Positions 38,201 to 44,589 of a DNA stretch of 64,000 nucleotides are shown in pieces. Source of the stretch: Allobosea sp. UNC402CLCol (lineage in GTDB: Bacteria; Pseudomonadota; Alphaproteobacteria; Rhizobiales; Beijerinckiaceae); NCBI RefSeq assembly GCF_000745475.1, contig NZ_JQJJ01000013.1, positions 372,001 to 436,000 of the forward strand, read 5' to 3'. A program made the position numbers and the translations under genes. Within the stretch, counting starts at the first letter, position 1; every line of letters starts with the position of its first letter. The notes under the pieces are model-generated. The model saw only the letters and a list, made by a program, of their open reading frames with translations. It was not told the origin of the DNA and ran no database searches.

Positions 38201-38282
38201 GGCTCCGCATCCGGCCGTACAGCTCAGGGTGCCGCTCGCCGTCGAGGCCCGCGCCGCCGGCAACTGGGACGAGGCGCACTGA
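35241..38282 (+). CDS. polA: DNA polymerase I
   Basis: This 1013-residue polymerase acts in repair and RNA-primer removal. The 5'-3' exonuclease domain (about 1-300) contains FLVDGSNFIFRAYF, EADDLIATYA and GDATDNVPGAPGIG. The 3'-5' exonuclease domain (about 410-600) keeps the acidic pair in ALDTETNSLDAM, so proofreading is likely active. The polymerase domain has motif A SADYSQIELRLLAHIA, motif B RRRAKAINFGIIYG and motif C QVHDELVFEV. The start is ATG 35241; an in-frame ATG lies 12 nt upstream. A repeat element precedes the gene and a hairpin follows it. Confidence 0.96.
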   Translation: MSDKATTAPALKPGDHLFLVDGSNFIFRAYFQSINQDRKYNARSDGLPSGAVRLFATKLFQFVREGVLGVRPTHLAIVFDKSENSFRKAIYPAYKGNRSEPPADLIPQFPLMREAVRAFGLIPVEQDVYEADDLIATYAKQAREAGADVLIVSADKDLMQLVRPGVAMYDPASGDQKKGAGFRAERRISEPEVVEYFGVTPDKVTDVQALAGDATDNVPGAPGIGIKTAAQLIGEYGDLETLLARAGEIKQPKRRETLTNPEVVEKVRISHKLVTLVDDVKVETPLETLTLDQPDPAKLIAFLKAMEFTTITKRVAEAYEADVGAVDADPALAPGGSRAAELKALYAGADVIEDAVSDVTLAAPSASATLPEATGGEAGWMKPADLAASRKNEAIAGKIDRSTYECVRTLADLERWIGWAYEAGHVALDTETNSLDAMQADLVGISLAVAPGRACYIPLQHRAGDGGLFDEGLLPEQIPLAQAVAALKPLLADKSVLKIGQNLKYDLLVLERHGLTVSAIEDTMLISYALDAGSNSHGMDRLSELHLGHETIPYAQVAGSGKSQITFDKVPLDKATDYAAEDADVTLRLWLALKPRLAAEKKTAVYEVLERPMVAVLAAMETRGIAIDRQILSRLSGDFAQGLARLEDEIYELAGEKFTIGSPKQLGDILFGKMGLAGAKKTATGQWATGAGVLEDLAEQGHPLPSKILEWRQLAKLKSTYTDSLPAYVNPQTNRVHTSYALAATTTGRLSSSEPNLQNIPIRTEAGRKIRTAFIPEKGFKLVSADYSQIELRLLAHIAEIPQLRQAFADGIDIHAMTASEMFGVPVQGMPSEVRRRAKAINFGIIYGISAFGLANQLGIGREEASAYIRKYFERFPGIRDYMDQTKTHVRAHGQVTTIFGRVCHFPAVASKNPSERAFVERQAINAPIQGSAADIIRRAMTRMDAALAAQRLNARMLLQVHDELVFEVPDEEVEKTLPVIERVMIEAPHPAVQLRVPLAVEARAAGNWDEAH

Positions 38283-38305
38283 AGCCTCGCCCCGTCGCCG
38301 GCTGC

Positions 38306-38331
38306 GGAACAGAAGCAGGTCCGCCCGCGTT
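38306..38331 (+). promoter_or_regulatory. Candidate EcfG-type promoter upstream of the YqjD/YqjE-like pair
   Basis: GGAAC (38306-38310), an 18-nt spacer and GTT (38329-38331, preceded by C) match the general stress promoter pattern. The next gene starts at 38433, but a hairpin at 38343-38367 lies directly downstream. Confidence 0.4.
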
Positions 38332-38342
38332 GGCGCCCTGAG

Positions 38343-38368
38343 AGAGACCCGCATCAGGCGGGTCTCTT
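38343..38368 (+). terminator. Hairpin after polA, probable terminator
   Basis: AGAGACCCGC (38343-38352) pairs with GCGGGTCTCT (38358-38367) across a 5-nt loop. Only two T's follow the stem base, so termination strength is uncertain. It lies about 60 nt after the polA stop. Confidence 0.55.
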
Positions 38369-38432
38369 GCGGCCAACGTCCAGTCCGGACACCATTGGTC
38401 TTCACGGCATCGAGCGACAGGAAACCAGCGTC

Positions 38433-38792
38433 ATGGCAAGAACGACATCTCCGAAACGTTCGGCGGCCGCGGCCGTCAAGGACGCCAAGGCCGGGATCGA
38501 AGCCGGCACCGAGGATGTCGCGCAGAAAGCGCGCCGCGCCGGTGCCCGTGCCAAGCGTCAGGCGAGCGCGCTCGAGGAGACCCTGACCCGCAGCGCCGAG
38601 GATATCGCCGCAACCGTCAGCGACCGGCTGCGCTCCGTCGGCGTCGATACCGACCGGATGGTCGACGTCGCCAAGGAACAGGCGACAGAATTGCAGAAGC
38701 TGGTCGAGGACGAGATTCGCGAGCGGCCCCTGCGGGCGCTCGGGCTGGCGGCCGCCGTCGGCCTCTTCGTCGGCTACCTTTCGGCGCGATAG
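38433..38792 (+). CDS. ElaB/YqjD-like (DUF883-type) membrane-anchored protein
   Basis: This 119-residue protein has a long charged helical region (residues 1-95, rich in A, K, E and R) and one C-terminal hydrophobic helix (ALGLAAAVGLFVGYLSAR) preceded by RERPLRALG. That is the hallmark of ElaB/YqjD tail-anchored proteins, some of which bind ribosomes at the membrane in stationary phase. Start is ATG 38433. It is 3 nt upstream of the YqjE-like gene, so the two are surely co-translated. A candidate stress-sigma promoter lies upstream, consistent with the stress induction known for enterobacterial relatives. Confidence 0.75.
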   Translation: MARTTSPKRSAAAAVKDAKAGIEAGTEDVAQKARRAGARAKRQASALEETLTRSAEDIAATVSDRLRSVGVDTDRMVDVAKEQATELQKLVEDEIRERPLRALGLAAAVGLFVGYLSAR

Positions 38793-38795
38793 CCG

Positions 38796-39227
38796 ATGTT
38801 CGGGGGGCTCGGTTCCTTCATCGCTTCGGAAGTCTCCGGAACGGTGAAACGCAACGCCACGGTCTTCGGCCTGTTCGCCTTCGCGGCCCTGTTGCTGCTC
38901 TGCGCCGGAGGCTACGCGCTCAATGCGCTGCACATCGTTCTGACGGAGCGCTATGGCGCGGTCGCGGCAAGCCTGTGGATCGCGGGCGGCCTCGCGATCT
39001 CGGCGCTGATCGCCTTCGGCATCGCGCTCTTCGTCAGGAACCGCCCGCGCCCGCAGCGCCCGATCGCCGCCACCGCGGCCTTCGCCGCCGCTCCGCTGGC
39101 CGCCAAGATGCTGACCTCGCGGACCGGATGGCGCATCGCGGCCCTGGCTGGAATCGCGGTGCTGGGCACCGTCCTCGGCCGGCAGCTTTTTTCGGGCGGT
39201 GACGGCGAGGACACGGATGAGGCCTGA
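38796..39227 (+). CDS. YqjE/holin-X-like inner-membrane protein
   Basis: This 143-residue protein has two or three transmembrane helices: about residues 23-46 (VFGLFAFAALLLLCAGGYAL), 58-82 (SLWIAGGLAISALIAFGIALF) and a weaker one near 112-128. It matches the layout of the phage-holin-like YqjE/DUF1469 group that accompanies YqjD-type proteins. The start lies 3 nt after the previous stop. The acidic tail ends GDGEDTDEA. The function is unknown; a role in envelope or membrane adaptation under stress is inferred from the pairing. Confidence 0.7.
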   Translation: MFGGLGSFIASEVSGTVKRNATVFGLFAFAALLLLCAGGYALNALHIVLTERYGAVAASLWIAGGLAISALIAFGIALFVRNRPRPQRPIAATAAFAAAPLAAKMLTSRTGWRIAALAGIAVLGTVLGRQLFSGGDGEDTDEA

Positions 39228-39306
39228 AGCGCCTCACCCCGCGCGGGTGGACGGAGGCTGTCTTTTTACATAGGGATACGGGTATGCGTCCTGTAACAGG
39301 ACAGGC

Positions 39307-40683
39307 ATGTCTGATCTCGTGAGGCCCCGGAACCGCTTGCCGCTCCCCGCCTTTCCCCTGCTCGGCGCGCGGCTGCGCTCAGCAACGATCACGATCGGCG
39401 CGATCGGCGTCGTCGCCATCGCGATCGTTCTGGCGGCCTGGATCAATCTGCAGGCGCGCCACGCCGCGGACCAGGTTTCGCACGCGATCGAGATCCGGGA
39501 ACGGGCGGAACGCTTCCTCGGCCGGCTCCGCGATGCCGAAACCGGCCAGCGCGGCTATCTGCTGACCGGTCAGGCCGCCTATCTCGAACCCTTCACCGAA
39601 GGCAGTGCGACGGCCGGTCCGGAGCTCGACGTGCTCGAGGCGCTGGTCGATGCCGACCCTGCCCAGAAGCAGCGCGTGGCCAGCCTGCGCGAGACCATGC
39701 GGCTCAAGCTCACCGAGCTGAACAGGACGATCGAACTCACGCGCAACGGGCGCCGCGAGGAGGCCGTCGCCATGATGCGCGACGGGCCCGGCATCGCCAC
39801 GATGGACAAGCTGCGCGACGCGGTCCAGGAAATCCAGCAGACGGAGAACATCCGCCTGCGCTCGCTCTACCGCAGCGAGGAACGGCGACGCCTTTGGGGA
39901 AGCACCGGCATCGTCGTCGCCCTTGCCGGGCTGGCCTTCGCCGCCTGGCAACTCCTGCGCAGGCGCCAGCGTCGCAGCACGGAGCTGGCGGTCAGCAATG
40001 CCGAGCTCGAGCAGATGGTCAACGATCGGACCCGTGAGCTCGAAGGCGAGCGCCTGCGCATCGAGGCGCTGCTGCGTGACGTCAATCACCGCGTCGGCAA
40101 CAACCTCGCCATGGTCTCCGCATTGCTGAACGTGCAAAGCCGGCAGACGCGCGAGCCTGCGGTCAAGGCGGCGCTGGGGCAGGCGCAGTCCCGCATCCAG
40201 GCGATCGCCGCCGGGCAAAGGCGGCTGCGCTTGGACATCGAGACCGATGCCATCGAGGCGCGTCCTTACATGGAGGACCTGCTCGCCGAGATCGGCAAAT
40301 CGGCCGAGGGACGGCCGATCACGATCGAGCTCGACATGGATTCGATTCGGCTGCCTGGCCGCGATGCGGTGTCCTATGTCGTCATCGTCAATGAGCTCGT
40401 CACCAACGCGATCAAGCACGCCTTTCCGGACAACATGGCCGGGCGGATCGCGATCCGCCTCGAACGCGCCGAGCAGGACGGCGAGCCCGCCCTGTCACTG
40501 TCGATCGAGGATGACGGCATCGGCATGCCGGCGGAGAACCACAGCAAGGGGCTCGGCCAGACCGTGATCGCGAGCCTGCTGCGCAGCATGCGGGCGACGA
40601 TGACGACGCTGCCGCTTCACCCCGGCGCCGACCGCCCGGGAACTCGTGTCACCGTGATTTTCCCGAAGCGCGACGGCGCCTGA
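39307..40683 (+). CDS. CHASE3 sensor histidine kinase (HisKA_2/HWE type)
   Basis: This 458-residue membrane kinase has TM1 at about 22-45, a periplasmic CHASE3 domain (RFLGRLRDAETGQRGYLLTG at about 70-89), TM2 at about 197-214, a coiled linker, and an HWE-class kinase core. H261 in VNHRVGNNLAMV is the phosphorylated histidine. The N box is intact (VNELVTNAIKHAF, N362 and N367), as are G1 (EDDGIGMP) and G2 (KGLGQTVI). It should therefore be an active kinase. It converges on the single-domain response regulator gene 18 nt away. Kinases of this class feed PhyR in other alphaproteobacteria, so it is a good candidate input to the stress response encoded nearby. Confidence 0.88.
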   Translation: MSDLVRPRNRLPLPAFPLLGARLRSATITIGAIGVVAIAIVLAAWINLQARHAADQVSHAIEIRERAERFLGRLRDAETGQRGYLLTGQAAYLEPFTEGSATAGPELDVLEALVDADPAQKQRVASLRETMRLKLTELNRTIELTRNGRREEAVAMMRDGPGIATMDKLRDAVQEIQQTENIRLRSLYRSEERRRLWGSTGIVVALAGLAFAAWQLLRRRQRRSTELAVSNAELEQMVNDRTRELEGERLRIEALLRDVNHRVGNNLAMVSALLNVQSRQTREPAVKAALGQAQSRIQAIAAGQRRLRLDIETDAIEARPYMEDLLAEIGKSAEGRPITIELDMDSIRLPGRDAVSYVVIVNELVTNAIKHAFPDNMAGRIAIRLERAEQDGEPALSLSIEDDGIGMPAENHSKGLGQTVIASLLRSMRATMTTLPLHPGADRPGTRVTVIFPKRDGA

Positions 40684-40701
40684 CCTCTGGGGGCAGGCGG
40701 A

Positions 40702-41079
40702 TCAGGCGATGCTTTCGGGAACGATGCCCCCGATCGCCGCCATGACGAAAGCCACGACCTCGCGCGTCGAGAAGGGCTTGCGCAGGAAGCGAGCCTGCCG
40801 CAGCGGCTTGGGCACCTCCTGCGGCGCCGAGCCGGACACGAAGGCGAAGGGAATGCCGGTCTTGCGCAGCGTGTCCGCGACTTCGAAGGTCTTGCCGTCG
40901 ACGACGTCGATGTCGAGCAGGGCGCAGGAGAGCTGCCCGGCTGCAGCCCGCCAGGCCTGAGCGACGGATTCGACGACGATGAGCTCGGCCGCCTCGCCGA
41001 GCTGCTCCGCCACCGCCATTTCGATGTCCATGGCGATGAACGGGTCGTCTTCGACAATCAGAACGCGAACAGCAGCCAT
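40702..41079 (-). CDS. Single-domain response regulator
   Basis: This protein of about 125 residues is a receiver domain with no output domain. The acidic pair is D11/D12 in LIVEDDPFIAMD, the phosphoacceptor is D56 in ALLDIDVVDG, and the lysine is K101 in RKPFS. The usual threonine/serine position is S82. ATG 41079 is preferred; a GTG at 41100 would add 7 residues. An EcfG-type promoter lies 39 nt upstream. Stress-controlled lone receivers (such as Sphingomonas SdrG and Caulobacter LovR) tune phosphate flow to PhyR. A similar job is inferred here. Confidence 0.85.
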   Translation of the reverse strand: MAAVRVLIVEDDPFIAMDIEMAVAEQLGEAAELIVVESVAQAWRAAAGQLSCALLDIDVVDGKTFEVADTLRKTGIPFAFVSGSAPQEVPKPLRQARFLRKPFSTREVVAFVMAAIGGIVPESIA

Positions 41080-41117
41080 TGAAACGGCTTTCTCACTCAC
41101 TTCAACCTGTTACCCCC

Positions 41118-41142
41118 AACGTAACAGGGGTCACGATGTTCC
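41118..41142 (-). promoter_or_regulatory. EcfG-type promoter of the single-domain response regulator
   Basis: On the minus strand GGAAC (41138-41142), a 17-nt spacer and GTT (41118-41120, preceded by C) match the alphaproteobacterial general stress promoter exactly. The direct neighbour is the receiver gene. Confidence 0.7.
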
Positions 41143-41236
41143 TGCCTCCAACGCGCCGCGGCCAGGATTACATCCGTTTTGACTCAATTCTGTCGGATCA
41201 CGGTTAGCAAAGGGTAAGCGCCCCCCTCCCACGCGA

Positions 41237-41743
41237 TCAGCGCCGGCGCCCGGTACCGGAGCTCGCGAGCGTCAACTCGAATTGCGTGACGCCACCGGCG
41301 GCATTGAAGCCGCGCGTCGTCTGAATCGCACGCGGCTGCAAGCTGACCTTGTCATCCTCGCCGCCGATCAAGGGCGATGAGGCGGCACCGCTTGCGGGCG
41401 CGGCGGCGGCCGTCTGCGCCGTGTAGCGGCCGTTCAGCGCGCCGAGCGGAGCGCGCGCATAAGGGCCGTAGACATGCCAGGACATCGTCGTGGGGCGGAT
41501 CGAGCCGAGATCGAGGCCGAACTGGCGGACGATGCCGGTATAGTACTGCATCGGCCCTCGCCTCGGCCTGAAACGGCATTCGAGCGGCTTTTGCGTCTTC
41601 ACGGCCGCCCCGAAGCTCGCCCCGACCGTACAGGACAGCCGCCCGGTCGGAGGCCCCGACTGCGCCCGCGCCGGGACCGGGCCGAACAGGCAGGCGAGCG
41701 CGGCCGCGGCGCCGAAGCATGACGTGTAGTGCCGAATGCTCAT
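41237..41743 (-). CDS. DUF992-family secreted protein
   Basis: This 168-residue protein has a signal peptide (residues 1-28, hydrophobic core CFGAAAALACLFG, cleavage after ARAQ). The mature part starts with GRLSCTVGASFGAAV and contains the paired cysteines and the SWHVYGPYARAPLGALNGRY segment typical of DUF992, a periplasmic protein family of unknown function common in Hyphomicrobiales. The C-terminal tail with LIGGEDDKVSLQPRAIQ is also family-like. Start is ATG 41743; an upstream extension lacks a signal sequence. It is monocistronic, and no EcfG-type promoter was found. Confidence 0.75.
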   Translation of the reverse strand: MSIRHYTSCFGAAAALACLFGPVPARAQSGPPTGRLSCTVGASFGAAVKTQKPLECRFRPRRGPMQYYTGIVRQFGLDLGSIRPTTMSWHVYGPYARAPLGALNGRYTAQTAAAAPASGAASSPLIGGEDDKVSLQPRAIQTTRGFNAAGGVTQFELTLASSGTGRRR

Positions 41744-41919
41744 CTTGAAAGCTCCCGCCAGAGGACTCACCGCCCGGATCGCACTGCAATCTGGGTGATC
41801 ATGCATTCCCTATCAATATGCGAAGACGGATGCACCGTTCGGGTCGATTTCGACACGATCGGGTCCGGCTTCGGGTGACCCAACGAAACGCCTCAAGATG
41901 CCCACAGTTCCGGCATAAT

Positions 41920-41944
41920 GGAACCACCGAGAGCCTGTTGCGTT
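41920..41944 (+). promoter_or_regulatory. EcfG-type promoter of the 79-residue unknown protein
   Basis: GGAAC (41920-41924), a 17-nt spacer and GTT (41942-41944, preceded by C) form an exact match. The small gene begins 28 nt after the -10 element. Confidence 0.65.
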
Positions 41945-41972
41945 GCGGCTTCATCCTGGCATGGGAATGTCG

Positions 41973-42212
41973 ATGTCCGTGAGTCGCCTGCGTGGGAAAA
42001 CCCCGACACCCCCGGAGCCGACCGCCGGAGCGGATCTGCTCGTGCCGCCGTTCTGGGAGCTCGAGGATCTGCTCGCCGACGGGCTCGCATGCGAGGCGGC
42101 CCTTCAGGTGATGGCCGCCCGCCGCGCCGCGCTGAGGCTGGTCGACGGCTCGGAGCCTGAGGCCGACCCGGCCAGTGAGCTCGCCGCCCGCCGCTTCAAG
42201 CTGATCTTCTGA
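41973..42212 (+). CDS. Small soluble protein of unknown function, probable stress regulon
   Basis: I do not recognise this 79-residue protein. It has a proline-rich N-terminus (RLRGKTPTPPEP), then an acidic amphipathic segment FWELEDLLADGLACEAAL and a basic segment VMAARRAALRLVDG, ending ELAARRFKLIF. No signal or membrane helix is visible. ATG 41973 has GGGAA about 8 nt upstream; ATG 41961 and ATG 41967 are alternatives. An EcfG-type promoter lies just upstream, so expression during general stress is likely. The alternation of acidic and basic helices suggests protein-protein contact, which is speculative. Confidence 0.6.
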   Translation: MSVSRLRGKTPTPPEPTAGADLLVPPFWELEDLLADGLACEAALQVMAARRAALRLVDGSEPEADPASELAARRFKLIF

Positions 42213-42231
42213 GCGCAAGACGACCGCGAAC

Positions 42232-43038
42232 CTATTGGCAGAAGCGCGAGGCATGCGTGCGGCGCTCCTGAATGTCGATGTGCAGATGGTCGGCGTGGGC
42301 GGCATCCGCGCCGGGCCCCAGCGCCGTCATGAACGCGCCGCAGGCCGATTGGCGCACGGCCGTCAGGAACCGGTTCTGAGCCAGGCCGGCCGGCTTCTCC
42401 ACCGAAACCTGCGTCGCGGCTTTCCCCTCGCCGAGGTGGAACGCGAAGATGTCGAGCGCCTTGCCCGTGGCATGCTCGCTGACGGGCCCGGCCGAGGCGC
42501 GGTTGCGTCGCCGGCATTCATGCCCGCCGCCGACGCGCAATTCGGTGAGATCGCTGTCGAAATGTCCCCGTGCCAGCGGCCGGACGCTATCGTCGAGCCA
42601 GCCCGCGACGGTCTTCGCCATGACGCAGCTCAGCGTCACCGGCGGCGCGAAGGTGACGGTGCCCGCGCCCGCCGTCCCGGTTGCGCGGAGGGCAAGTGCC
42701 TTCACGATGACGGGCTCGTCGACGCGGCAGGCGGGATCGCCTTGCGCGAGCTTCGGATCGGCGGCCTCGACGCTGTTGCCCGGGATTGCCTTGAGAGCCG
42801 CCAGGCAGGACGCTTCCCCGCCTGCGGGTAACGTTTTCGCCTGCTCGCTGGCAGGCGGGGCTGCGCCCACCGGCGCCGCGGCAGGCCGCATCCCGAGCTG
42901 TTCAGTCGAAGGGCCAAGCTCGGCCGGCCGGACCGGCGGAAGCGCGCGCGAAAACGCCCCGCCGTCCTTCCGCGACGCCTGCGCGGCGGCAGGGGCGTCG
43001 GAAAGAAGCGGCAAGCCGCAACAGAGAGCCAATGCCAC
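42232..43038 (-). CDS. Extensin-family (DUF2272/LAS-like) secreted protein
   Basis: This protein of about 268 residues has an extensin-like C-terminal domain, a bacterial fold related to peptidoglycan D,D/L,D-peptidases. The zinc-site-like residues lie in SEHATGKALDIFAFHL and HADHLHIDIQ. Four cysteines in the domain could form disulfides. A hydrophobic stretch with APAAAQA resembles a signal-peptide cleavage region. The start is unclear: GTG 43038 lacks a basic N-region, while the reading frame continues upstream through LIRPARS, so a rarer start near 43066 overlapping the previous stop codon is possible. It follows the 54-residue gene on the same strand and probably shares its stress promoter. 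Confidence 0.7.
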   Translation of the reverse strand: MALALCCGLPLLSDAPAAAQASRKDGGAFSRALPPVRPAELGPSTEQLGMRPAAAPVGAAPPASEQAKTLPAGGEASCLAALKAIPGNSVEAADPKLAQGDPACRVDEPVIVKALALRATGTAGAGTVTFAPPVTLSCVMAKTVAGWLDDSVRPLARGHFDSDLTELRVGGGHECRRRNRASAGPVSEHATGKALDIFAFHLGEGKAATQVSVEKPAGLAQNRFLTAVRQSACGAFMTALGPGADAAHADHLHIDIQERRTHASRFCQ

Positions 43039-43061
43039 AGCGAGGCTGCGAGCGGGCCGGA

Positions 43062-43226
43062 TCAGCCGTCGAGGGCCGAAGCGCTGGCCACCGCAATGCT
43101 GGTCAATGCCGCGAGCGCCAGCGAGAGAATCTCGTTGCTGATCGCTCCGGGCTGCACCGTTCCGGAAAACAACGCAGCCGCGACCGTCGCCGCGCCCCCT
43201 GCTGCAACCACGAAGGTCGTTGCCAT
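43062..43226 (-). CDS. 54-residue hydrophobic protein of unknown function, probable stress regulon
   Basis: This small protein is almost wholly hydrophobic, with two possible membrane helices: residues 4-22 (TFVVAAGGAATVAAALFSG) and 32-50 (ILSLALAALTSIAVASASA), joined by TVQPGAISNE. GGGGAGG lies about 10 nt before ATG 43226. An EcfG-type promoter lies 47 nt upstream, and the extensin-family gene follows directly, so they form a probable stress-induced pair. No family is recognised. A signal-peptide-bearing peptide or a small two-helix membrane protein are both possible. Confidence 0.6.
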   Translation of the reverse strand: MATTFVVAAGGAATVAAALFSGTVQPGAISNEILSLALAALTSIAVASASALDG

Positions 43227-43272
43227 GGCCCACACCCTCCCCAACTGCAAACCAACCCGACATCAAGTCGCG

Positions 43273-43297
43273 AACGCAGCGTGACGAGGCTTGTTCC
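43273..43297 (-). promoter_or_regulatory. EcfG-type promoter of the 54-residue protein and extensin-family pair
   Basis: On the minus strand GGAAC (43293-43297), 17 nt and GTT (43273-43275, preceded by C) match exactly. A 40-nt leader would contain the GGGGAGG ribosome site. Confidence 0.65.
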
Positions 43298-43359
43298 GCA
43301 GCGTGCGCCAAAAGCAAGGCCCGCAGCGAAGGCGAGCCCGATTATCCTTCACAGATCCT

Positions 43360-44154
43360 TCACGCCGCCTTCCGGCCGGCCCGGCGATCGAAGAACAGCG
43401 CCTGGCTGATCGCAGCCTTCACCGCCTCGGGCTGGAACGGCTTGGTGATGAGGAAGGCCGGCTCCGGCCTGTCGCCCGTCAAAAGCCGCTCCGGATAGGC
43501 GGTGATGAAGATCACCGGCACGTCAATCGAGGTCAAGATCTCGTTAACGGCGTCGAGACCGGAGCTGCCATCGGCCAGCTGAATATCGGCGAGCACGAGC
43601 CCGGGGCGCTTCTTGGCGACCAGAGCGATCGCCTCGCGCTGGGTGCGCGCAATGCCGGTGACGCTGTGGCCGAGCTCCTCGACCATCGTCTCGATGTCGA
43701 GCGCGATGATCGGCTCGTCCTCGATGATCAGGACATCGGTCGCGACCTGCTCGGCGATTTCCTGGCCCGCGATCTGAACCAGCGCGGCGGCGTCCGGGGA
43801 CGAGATCTCCATGATCGCCGCAACCTCCTCGATCGAGAAGCCCTCCACGGTCCGCAGCAGGAAGGCCTGGCGCGGACGCGGCGTCAGTGCCTCGAGATTG
43901 CGCTCGGCCGGCGAATTACCGAGCTCGACAACCGTCTCGCGCGTGTCGATTCCGACCGAGGACCAGAGCTTGAGGAAGGTCCGGTAGAGCCCGATGCGCG
44001 GGTCCAGGTCACGGGGAAAGCTGGAGGGGTCGGCGATGAGCGCTTCCAGCATGGCGACGACATGCGCGTCGCCGCTGGTCTGCGTGCCGCTCAACGCGCG
44101 AGCGAAGCGGCGCAGGTAAGGAAGATAAGGCGCAATTTCCTTGGCTATCGTCAT
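43360..44154 (-). CDS. phyR: General stress response regulator PhyR
   Basis: This 264-residue response regulator has an inverted layout. An N-terminal sigma-factor-like domain (residues 1-130, with IAPYLPYLRRFARALSG and TPRPRQAFLLRTVEGFSIEEVA) is followed by a receiver with D146, phosphoacceptor D190 (VLADIQLAD), T218 and K238. When phosphorylated it mimics EcfG and sequesters NepR, freeing the sigma factor. It is divergent from nepR-ecfG. AAGGA lies upstream of ATG 44154. I saw no exact EcfG promoter for phyR itself. Confidence 0.97.
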   Translation of the reverse strand: MTIAKEIAPYLPYLRRFARALSGTQTSGDAHVVAMLEALIADPSSFPRDLDPRIGLYRTFLKLWSSVGIDTRETVVELGNSPAERNLEALTPRPRQAFLLRTVEGFSIEEVAAIMEISSPDAAALVQIAGQEIAEQVATDVLIIEDEPIIALDIETMVEELGHSVTGIARTQREAIALVAKKRPGLVLADIQLADGSSGLDAVNEILTSIDVPVIFITAYPERLLTGDRPEPAFLITKPFQPEAVKAAISQALFFDRRAGRKAA

Positions 44155-44231
44155 CAAACCGTCCTTTTTATTGTGCGCGGATAATGACTTAGGTACCGCA
44201 GGAGACAAGCAATTTATTTTTTTGGAAAGTG

Positions 44232-44256
44232 GGAACCTTTCAAGAGGGAGGCTGTT
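44232..44256 (+). promoter_or_regulatory. EcfG-type promoter of nepR-ecfG
   Basis: GGAAC (44232-44236), 17 nt and GTT (44254-44256) match the general stress promoter and lie 111 nt before nepR. Autoregulation of this operon is well known in the group. Confidence 0.75.
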
Positions 44257-44367
44257 ATTAGGGCGCATTGGTGTCGCCGTCGCCGCCCGAGGCTGGTTCC
44301 GCCATGATCGGAAGTTACATGCGGGACCTGCTGGAAAAGCAGGCCTGGTCTCGGCGCGAGGGCTGAT

Positions 44368-44589
44368 ATGACGAATCTGGATGCTGCAATGCCTGATCCC
44401 GGAGGCGACAACGACGATCTCGACATGGTTCTCGATCCCAGGGTCCAGGAATCCATCGGCCGCTCGCTGAAGGCGCATTACGACGACATCGTGAACGCGC
44501 CGATACCCGACAAGTTTCTCGTGCTGCTGGCGCAGCTGGAGGCGACGGAGCAGCGCGCAGGCGGAGCGTCGTCCCATGAGTGCCAATGA
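44368..44589 (+). CDS. nepR: Anti-sigma factor NepR
   Basis: This 73-residue anti-sigma factor holds EcfG inactive until PhyR~P binds it. The two conserved helices are visible in IGRSLKAHYDDIVNAPIPD and KFLVLLAQLE (about residues 31-60), with the NepR signature PIPDKF between them. The disordered acidic N-terminus is typical. Its last 14 nt overlap the start of ecfG, giving tight translational coupling and balanced amounts of both proteins. Confidence 0.95.
   Translation: MTNLDAAMPDPGGDNDDLDMVLDPRVQESIGRSLKAHYDDIVNAPIPDKFLVLLAQLEATEQRAGGASSHECQ

Noticed and set aside
43039-43317. Upstream extension of the extensin-family gene to 43317
   Set aside because: The extension fully overlaps the 54-residue gene and the EcfG promoter and gives a Gly/Arg-rich sequence without a signal peptide.
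44155-44231. EcfG promoter for phyR
   Set aside because: No GGAAC/GTT pair with proper spacing exists on the minus strand before phyR. A weak TTGTCT/CATTAT pair is not convincing.
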